Of a stretch of 6,205 nucleotides of DNA, positions 1-4,455 are shown one piece after another. The position numbers and the translations under genes were made by a program. Origin of the DNA: Acidobacteria bacterium UBA6911. GTDB lineage: Bacteria > Acidobacteriota > UBA6911. Under the pieces are notes generated by a model, which saw only the letters and a list, made by a program, of their open reading frames with translations, did not search any database and had not been told where the DNA came from. Location of the stretch: NCBI GenBank assembly GCA_002451015.1, contig DKBB01000161.1, forward strand, positions 1 to 6,205, written 5' to 3'. How positions within the stretch are numbered: the stretch's first letter is position 1; every line of letters begins with the position of its first letter.

Positions 1-402
1 GGCGTCTCCGATACTGAAGGAATTATAAAAAGTCCATTTGTTTTTCTTATGGCCACCGCCAACGAAAAAGCTTTCCTGGCTTGACTCCCGGAGGACAAGG
101 TTGATGAAATCCTGCAGATAGCAGGGCTCCCAAAGACATCGAAGTAAGTCATTTTAGATGTGGACGCGTACAGCGCCGATCCGGCGGAAACACGCCGGCG
201 CGGTTATGCTGTGGATTGTGGGGAAGTCTATGAAGGAGTCCGCGGTGTTGCTGCGCCTGTGTTTACTCCCGGGGGCAAAGCGATCGCAACTTTGTCCATT
301 GTCGGCCCGGAATTCCGAATGACCGAAGAAAAGATCCGGGATTTCGGCAATAAGTGCGTGGAACTTGCGGCCAAGTTGACCGACCGGCTGGGTAGTAGGT
401 GA
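1..402 (+). pseudogene. IclR-family transcriptional regulator, decayed 3' portion (5' end outside window)
   Basis: One reading frame, continuous from base 1 to the TGA at 400-402, encodes the C-terminal effector-binding domain of an IclR-type regulator. The recognisable parts are ATANEKAFLA (about 52-81), LPEDKVDEIL (85-114), RRRGYAVDCGEVYEGVRG (about 193-246), AAPVFTPGGKAIATLSIVGP, and a closing amphipathic helix. The frame is broken by TGA at 82-84 and TAA at 145-147. The 21-residue spacing between the GLP and RRRGYAVD motifs looks normal for the family, so the lesions are point substitutions, not frameshifts. The usual GKA of the effector pocket also reads EKA. A GTG at 160 could open an 80-codon remnant, but it has no Shine-Dalgarno sequence and would lack both the DNA-binding domain and half the effector domain. 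An intact gene would normally control nearby catabolic genes. Sequencing error could mimic the stops, but two stops plus the altered pocket favour real decay. The N-terminal helix-turn-helix lies outside the window. Confidence 0.8.
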
Positions 403-419
403 GAACCTCGTGTTCGCCC

Positions 420-2564
420 TTATTTCGAAATTATAATCCTCGCATCCACAGCGATACAGCCGTCCTGGTAGGGAAGAACGGGATTGAAATCCACTTCCTC
501 GATCTGCGGTTGTTCTTCGAGCAGTTGCCCCAGCGAGACGAGGACTCCCGCGATCGCATCCAGGTTCATGGGCCCTCGTCCCCGCACTCCCTTGATCAAA
601 GCAGGCGGGAGTGTCTCCAGGATCAGTTTTTTCGCATCATATAGGGAGATAGGCGAGAGGCGGAAACCCACCATCTTCAGCGCTTCCACGTAAATCCCGC
701 CCATTCCGAACATGACGGTCGGTCCGAAGGAATTGTCTCTGAGCGCCCCCAGCACAAGCTCGGTATTTGAAGGTATCATCTTCTGGACCAGCACCTTCAT
801 CGTGGACAGGTTGGGAGCCGCATTCTTTATATTGGCGGCGAGCTGCTCAAACGATCCCTTCAGAGCGCTGTCCGAATCGATTCCGAGCATCACACCACCG
901 GCATCCGTCTTGTGAAGGATCTCCTCGGAGACCACTTTCAGTGCAAGCGGATACCCGATTTCATTGGCTGCTGCAACGGCATCCTCGACGGAATCCACCA
1001 CCCGGTAAGGAGGCACTTTGATTCCATATTCGTTGCATACCTCGTATGCCTCGGGTTCCAGAAGACTCACACGTTCTCTCGCCAGTGCGTTCGAGATTAT
1101 TTCTGCGGGCAGATTTTTCGGATTTGATTTGGGGGTTCCGGTTTTCTTGGAATAGGATTTGCGGTAGGCAGCATAGGTTGCCATATTTCCTGCAACCCTG
1201 GCGAGCATATCGGAATATTCGTATGTGGGCATGCCCCTGTCCTCGAGTCCTTTTCTGACTTCGTATGCAAATTCTCCGAAAGTCACCGCATTCAGGAATG
1301 TCTTGCTGCCCTGCTGCGCCTGGCTGCCTGCAGCAATTTCCTTCACGAGAAGCTTCTGATCGAGGAATGCGCTAGGAGCCAGGATCTGTAATACCATGTC
1401 AATGTTCTTATCCTGGAATAAAATCTGCAGGACCTGGTTGTGAAGTTTTTCATAGTGTGCGGCTGTCAGATCGACATATCCGTCGGGATTCCCGATATTC
1501 GCCATCGGGGCACAAATGCTCTTGAGGACTTTTTCCGTCTCGGGCGAAAGTTTAGCCAGCTGCAGTTCACGGGTTGCGGAAATTTCATCAATGCAGATTG
1601 TCCCCGGCCCGCCCATATGCGTGAGTATGGATACCCGGTTCCCGTCAGGTACGGGCTGTTTCTCGAAAGCCCTGATGGTGTCGTAGAACTCCAGTATGGT
1701 TCCGGCGCGAACGATTCCCGCCTGTTTGAAAGCGCCGTCGTATATCGCATCGGATCCTGCAACGGACCCGGTATGCGACAAGGCGGCTTTCGAGCCGATA
1801 TCGCTTTTGCCGGTTTTCATGACCACAATGGGCTTTACTGCGCTGACTTCGCGGGCGACTTCAAAAAACTCTCTCGGATTAGGAAATCCCTCCATATAAA
1901 GGGCAATTACGCGTGTGGATTCATCGTCTTTGAGGTAGTTCAACAGTTCGCCCATGGTTACATCAGCCATGTTGCCGATCGAAGCGAACTTGCTGACGCC
2001 CACCAGGTGCAGTCTCTCTGCCCAGAAGAGAAAGGAATTGGCGAATGCGCCACTTTGTGTGAGGATGCTCACTCCGCCTTTCGGATAGGTTCCAATATCG
2101 AAATTCGTGTTGAATCCGCTGTACGTATCGAATACTCCAACGCAATTGGGCCCGATAAGCCTGATCGAGGCCGATTTCAACATCTGGACAAGATCCCGCT
2201 CCCGCTGTTTTCCCTCGTCGGTGTTCAGTTCTCCGAATCCCGCGGACATGCACACGGCGGCGGTTACATCCTCAAACCGGCTTTTCCTTTGAACGAGTTC
2301 GTCCGCAACTTTCATTGTGAGATCCGCAGATACCAGCAGAACGCAAACATCCACCGGTTCGGGGATTTCCAGTGTGTTCTTGTAGCAGTGGAACCCGAGT
2401 ATGGACTCTTCACGCGGATTGACAGGGAAGACCTTCCCCTGGTAGCCCATGGAAACAAGGTTTTTGAGTGCCGTATGCCCCGGTTTTTTGGGATCGGAGG
2501 ACGCTCCTACAATGGCCACGCTTTTCGGTTTAAAGAACGCGTCTAACGATGAAATCTTTCCCAT
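420..2564 (-). CDS. ADP-forming acyl-CoA synthetase (acetate-CoA ligase type), fused alpha-beta subunits
   Basis: This family catalyses acyl-CoA + ADP + phosphate = acid + CoA + ATP in the cytoplasm through phosphohistidine intermediates. The 714-residue length is typical of the fused alpha-beta form. A CoA-binding Rossmann domain spans about residues 8-100 (SVAIVGASSDPKKPG at 15-29). A succinyl-CoA-ligase-like domain spans about 135-455, with GPNCVG at 138-143 and the catalytic histidine His264 in ALSHTGSVAGSD. A linker at about 460-490 leads to an ATP-grasp domain (about 490-714) with HKTDAGGV (His551, the position of the second phosphohistidine in characterised ADP-forming enzymes) and EVDFNPV near 690. 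The ATG at 2564 is preceded by GGGAG with a 6-nt gap. The gene is divergent from the thiolase gene and convergent with the IclR remnant, only 17 bp from its stop. The substrate cannot be read from sequence; acetate, another short acid or an aryl acid are all possible. No acetyltransferase domain is fused, which argues against a Pat-type protein acetylase. Confidence 0.93.
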   Translation of the reverse strand: MGKISSLDAFFKPKSVAIVGASSDPKKPGHTALKNLVSMGYQGKVFPVNPREESILGFHCYKNTLEIPEPVDVCVLLVSADLTMKVADELVQRKSRFEDVTAAVCMSAGFGELNTDEGKQRERDLVQMLKSASIRLIGPNCVGVFDTYSGFNTNFDIGTYPKGGVSILTQSGAFANSFLFWAERLHLVGVSKFASIGNMADVTMGELLNYLKDDESTRVIALYMEGFPNPREFFEVAREVSAVKPIVVMKTGKSDIGSKAALSHTGSVAGSDAIYDGAFKQAGIVRAGTILEFYDTIRAFEKQPVPDGNRVSILTHMGGPGTICIDEISATRELQLAKLSPETEKVLKSICAPMANIGNPDGYVDLTAAHYEKLHNQVLQILFQDKNIDMVLQILAPSAFLDQKLLVKEIAAGSQAQQGSKTFLNAVTFGEFAYEVRKGLEDRGMPTYEYSDMLARVAGNMATYAAYRKSYSKKTGTPKSNPKNLPAEIISNALARERVSLLEPEAYEVCNEYGIKVPPYRVVDSVEDAVAAANEIGYPLALKVVSEEILHKTDAGGVMLGIDSDSALKGSFEQLAANIKNAAPNLSTMKVLVQKMIPSNTELVLGALRDNSFGPTVMFGMGGIYVEALKMVGFRLSPISLYDAKKLILETLPPALIKGVRGRGPMNLDAIAGVLVSLGQLLEEQPQIEEVDFNPVLPYQDGCIAVDARIIISK

Positions 2565-2589
2565 ACGCCTCTCCCGTTTCTGTCAATCC

Positions 2590-2609
2590 TTAATACTGTA
2601 AAGTATTAA
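2590..2609. promoter_or_regulatory. Perfect 8-bp palindrome, candidate operator upstream of the synthetase gene
   Basis: TTAATACT and AGTATTAA form a perfect inverted repeat with a 4-bp centre (GTAA). The repeat starts 25 bp upstream of the synthetase ATG and overlaps its candidate -10 box. The size and symmetry suit a dimeric repressor such as a TetR-, GntR- or MarR-type protein. Read along the synthetase sense strand it contains AATACTTTACA, which recurs with one change in the palindrome before the thiolase gene. There is no T-run in the arrangement a terminator would need, and the location favours an operator. Confidence 0.5.
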
Positions 2610-2617
2610 AAAAGCAA
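2590..2617 (-). promoter_or_regulatory. Candidate sigma-70-like promoter for the acyl-CoA synthetase gene
   Basis: On the minus strand, TTGCTT (2617-2612) and TATTAA (2595-2590) are separated by 16 bp and sit upstream of the synthetase start at 2564. Each box is a partial match (about 3/6 and 4/6). The -10 box falls inside the 2590-2609 palindrome, so a protein bound there would block this promoter. The 5' leader would be short, roughly 20 nt. This is a pattern-based call only. Confidence 0.35.
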
Positions 2618-2869
2618 ACTTTCCATCTCTTAAGCGTATCTCTGGAGTGAAACCCCGATTTGTTCCATGCCATGAAATCGAGTTTTACGTTATCAACATG
2701 ATCGTTTTGGTGTCAATTGTTTTTGCCCTGTGGATCGTCTACTCCCATAATTTCAATGATATAGTTCCTGAGCATGGCATTTCGCTCTTGACTATGATTC
2801 TCCGTCTCTCCTATTCTATTTCACGAAATCTGATTTATTTCTGCGCATCTACGGTTTTATCCAGCGCGC

Positions 2870-3060
2870 GAGATTTCGAAGAAGTGAACCGATTAAAAGC
2901 GGGTAAGGATCAGACTGCAAAGTTGCGAATCCTTCCAAGAAGTGGTCATGGGGGCGAATCCCCATGTTCACCAGCGTGACTTTTTCAGCGGCGGCAGCTT
3001 GTCGTGGAACTGCTTTGAGTGTGTCGAGGCTTGGGCGGCGGTTTTGCAGCGATGGTTTCA
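2870..3060. other. GC-rich island, possible decayed or dispersed repeat element
   Basis: This block differs in composition from the AT-rich sequence on both sides and has a strong hairpin near its centre (2943-2973). Its minus strand is open through residues reading MGIRPHDHFLEGF and SLLRNLAR, which look more protein-like than their surroundings. However, the only ATG available (3112) has no ribosome-binding site and the frame begins in AT-rich non-coding sequence. It could be a fragment of a mobile or repeated element, or the remnant of a lost gene. No terminal repeats or target-site duplication were found, so the boundaries are approximate. Confidence 0.25.
2943..2973. repeat. Strong inverted repeat (hairpin)
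   Basis: CATGGGG (2947-2953) pairs perfectly with CCCCATG (2960-2966) around the 6-base loop GCGAAT. Past a 3-base bulge (TTC, 2967-2969), TGGT (2943-2946) pairs with ACCA (2970-2973), giving 11 bp in all. No T-run follows on either strand at the right distance, so it is not a standard intrinsic terminator. It superficially resembles a tRNA T-arm, but the loop has 6 bases and lacks TTC, and no other tRNA arms are present. Confidence 0.6.
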
Positions 3061-3131
3061 AACAATGGTGCAAGGGTGAGGGAATAAAATATAATCGTTT
3101 TACTGAAAACATACGGCTGATTTCACAGCCC

Positions 3132-3148
3132 TGAATGCTTTACATTCC
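3132..3148. promoter_or_regulatory. Palindrome, candidate operator upstream of the thiolase gene
   Basis: GAATG (3133-3137) and CATTC (3143-3147) form a perfect inverted repeat around CTTTA, about 90 bp upstream of the thiolase start. The outline TGAATG-N5-CATTC resembles the TGAATGA...TCATTCA operators used by Bacillus-type FadR, a TetR-family repressor of beta-oxidation genes, but the centre is one base shorter and the outer bases do not fully match. The resemblance is suggestive only. The site contains AATGCTTTACA, nearly identical to AATACTTTACA in the palindrome of the divergent synthetase gene, and it overlaps the TTTACA box of the candidate thiolase promoter. Confidence 0.45.
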
Positions 3149-3167
3149 TATCTGCATCACCTAAAAG
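3139..3167 (+). promoter_or_regulatory. Candidate sigma-70-like promoter for the thiolase operon
   Basis: TTTACA (3139-3144, 5/6 match to the -35 consensus) and TAAAAG (3162-3167, 4/6 match to the -10) are separated by exactly 17 bp, about 70 bp upstream of the thiolase start. The -35 box lies inside the 3132-3148 palindrome, a classic arrangement for repression. An alternative is the perfect TATAAT at 3090-3095, but no good -35 box lies 16-18 bp upstream of it. Confidence 0.4.
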
Positions 3168-3223
3168 TCCTCAAGGTAAGTTCTTAATAAAAGAGATTAG
3201 AGAATCGCGAAATCATGTACTCG

Positions 3224-3230
3224 AAAGGAG
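3224..3230 (+). promoter_or_regulatory. Shine-Dalgarno site that decides the thiolase start
   Basis: AAAGGAG ends at 3230. The ATG at 3231 directly abuts it, leaving no spacer, whereas the in-frame ATG at 3237 is 6 nt away, the normal distance. The second ATG is therefore the likely start, giving MFKNVY as the N-terminus. Confidence 0.75.
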
Positions 3231-3236
3231 ATGGAA

Positions 3237-4424
3237 ATGTTTAAGAATGTATATGTTCCCTTCAAGGGATACTGGAGCTCGCCTTTCTGCAAGTGGCAGG
3301 GATCATTTCAAACGCAGCACGCTGTACAACTTGCTGCTGGTACGGCGAAAAAGTTTTTTGAAGTACGCGGAATCACGCCCGATATCTTCGACAGTCTCGT
3401 TTTCGGCGCGACCATTCCCCAGAAGATGTGGTTTTATGATGCCCCCTGGTTTGCCACGCTGATAGGTAATCCGTTTCTCGCCGGCCCCCGGGTCGCACAG
3501 GCCTGCGCCACCGGCACGGTAGCCATCAAAACTGCCGCGACCTCCATCGAGTCGGGAAGCGACGCCAATGTACTGGTGGCTACCTGTGACCGTGCATCGA
3601 ACTGCCCCAACATTCTCTGGCCGAACCCTTCCGGCCTCGGCGGGAAGCCGGACTTCGAAAGCTGGATGCTGGACGGTTTCATGTTCGAACCGACCGGCGA
3701 CACCGGGCCCCTGGGCACGGCTATCAATGTTACTAAACAGCACGGCATCACCCGGGAAGAATCCGATGCCCTGGTTGTAGATCGCTACAATAAGTACCTG
3801 ATGTCAACGGAGAATGACCGCGAATTCCAGAAGCGCTATATGCTGCCCGTAGAGGTCAAGCTCTCCAGGAAAGAGTCCATCATGGTGGAACAGGATGAAG
3901 GGATCACGCCCTGCACCGCCGAAGGCCTGGCAAAACTGAGGACCATGCCGGATTCGATCATTAATGCCGGCTCCCAGACCCACGCGGCTGACGGGAATGC
4001 AGGTATGATCGTCACCACAAAAGAGAAAGCGGATGAGCTTTCCGCCGACAAGGGCGTGACCATCCAGATTCTGTCTTACGGAGTTGCGCGCGCCGAAAAG
4101 GCGCACATGCCCAATGCACCGGTGCCGGCATCGCAGAAAGCGCTGGAAAGGGCGGGCATAGCGGTGTCCGATCTTTCGGCAGTCAAAACCCATAATCCTT
4201 TCTCCGTGAACGATATCATCATGAGAAAAGAGATGGGGATCGACGACAAGATATTCAACAATTACGGAAGCTCCCTGATTTGGGGACACCCCCAGGGTCC
4301 TACCGTCACGAGATTGGCTATAGAATTGATCGAGGAGCTTGCTTTAAAAGGCGGCGGTTATGGACTGGTGGCCGGATGCGCGGCAGGCGATACAGGAGCC
4401 GCCCTGGTTTTCAAAGTGAATTAA
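3237..4424 (+). CDS. Thiolase-family protein (acyl-CoA acyltransferase / 3-ketoacyl-CoA thiolase)
   Basis: Thiolases cleave 3-ketoacyl-CoA with CoA, or condense two acyl-CoAs, in the cytoplasm. The 395-residue product has the usual length. Cys90 in QACATG is at the nucleophile position (Cys89 in the Zoogloea enzyme). His351 in GHPQGPT and Cys381 in GCAAGDTG match the catalytic His348/Cys378 pair, with the same 30-residue spacing. The usual NEAF motif reads HNPF (319-322), so this is not a standard FadA/PhaA thiolase and may belong to a divergent or SCP2-like branch; HDCF at this place in SCP2 thiolases also has His. The N-terminus carries a distinctive PFCKWQGSF segment (16-24). GITREESDALVVDRYNKY, in the middle of the protein, matches the family's thiolase-N end. 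The start is set by the Shine-Dalgarno site at 3224-3230. The gene ends with tandem stops (TAA TAG) and is followed after 31 bp by the dehydrogenase/hydratase gene, evidently in one operon. The preferred substrate chain or ring is unknown. Confidence 0.9.
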   Translation: MFKNVYVPFKGYWSSPFCKWQGSFQTQHAVQLAAGTAKKFFEVRGITPDIFDSLVFGATIPQKMWFYDAPWFATLIGNPFLAGPRVAQACATGTVAIKTAATSIESGSDANVLVATCDRASNCPNILWPNPSGLGGKPDFESWMLDGFMFEPTGDTGPLGTAINVTKQHGITREESDALVVDRYNKYLMSTENDREFQKRYMLPVEVKLSRKESIMVEQDEGITPCTAEGLAKLRTMPDSIINAGSQTHAADGNAGMIVTTKEKADELSADKGVTIQILSYGVARAEKAHMPNAPVPASQKALERAGIAVSDLSAVKTHNPFSVNDIIMRKEMGIDDKIFNNYGSSLIWGHPQGPTVTRLAIELIEELALKGGGYGLVAGCAAGDTGAALVFKVN

Positions 4425-4455
4425 TAGCAAGTTGATATTTGAAGGAGACATTATA

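Larger units (their letters stand above)
2610..3110. other. Intergenic stretch without a convincing gene
   Basis: This 500-bp stretch lies between the two divergent promoter regions. The left part (to about 2860) is AT-rich. One plus-strand frame is open from a GTG at 2647 to 2979 and includes a hydrophobic run (about residues 14-33, IVLVSIVFALWIVY), but it has no properly spaced Shine-Dalgarno site and its second half has no protein-like character. The right part (about 2870-3060) is more GC-rich and holds a strong hairpin. There is also a perfect 8-bp inverted repeat, CGAAATCT (2824-2831) with AGATTTCG (2871-2878), enclosing a 39-base loop. I recognise no RNA family or gene here. Confidence 0.5.

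Noticed and set aside
82..84. TGA as a selenocysteine codon in the IclR frame
   Set aside because: A second stop (TAA, 145-147) follows in the same frame, IclR proteins are not known selenoproteins, and no convincing downstream hairpin was seen.
362..377. Perfect 6-bp inverted repeat AACTTG-CGGC-CAAGTT near the end of the IclR remnant, as a terminator for the synthetase gene
   Set aside because: No T-run follows on the minus strand and it lies inside the IclR coding frame, so it is more likely chance.
1440..2546. Plus-strand open frame of 368 codons
   Set aside because: It lies wholly antisense to the well-supported synthetase gene. Its translation shows no family motifs, and the opposite frame carries all catalytic residues.
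2713..2775. 20-codon minus-strand frame (MLRNYIIEIMGVDDPQGKNN)
   Set aside because: The peptide looks plausible by eye, but it has no Shine-Dalgarno site, is very short, and has nothing nearby to support a leader-peptide role.
2943..2973. tRNA fragment or attachment site suggested by GGGGGCGAATCCCC followed by CACCA
   Set aside because: The loop is 6 bases and lacks the TTC start, and no acceptor, D or anticodon arm can be built around it.
2647..2979. 110-codon plus-strand frame with a hydrophobic segment
   Set aside because: It has a GTG start without a spaced Shine-Dalgarno site, and the second half looks like non-coding sequence running into the hairpin. No homology is recognisable.
2849..3112. 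87-codon minus-strand frame
   Set aside because: The start codon has no ribosome-binding site and the first part comes from AT-rich promoter-like sequence. Only the central segment looks protein-like, so it is described as a possible element fragment, not a gene.
3115..3130. Small hairpin GGCTG-ATTTCA-CAGCC upstream of the thiolase promoter
   Set aside because: The stem is only 5 bp with no T-run or partner structure. It is too weak to call an attenuator or terminator.
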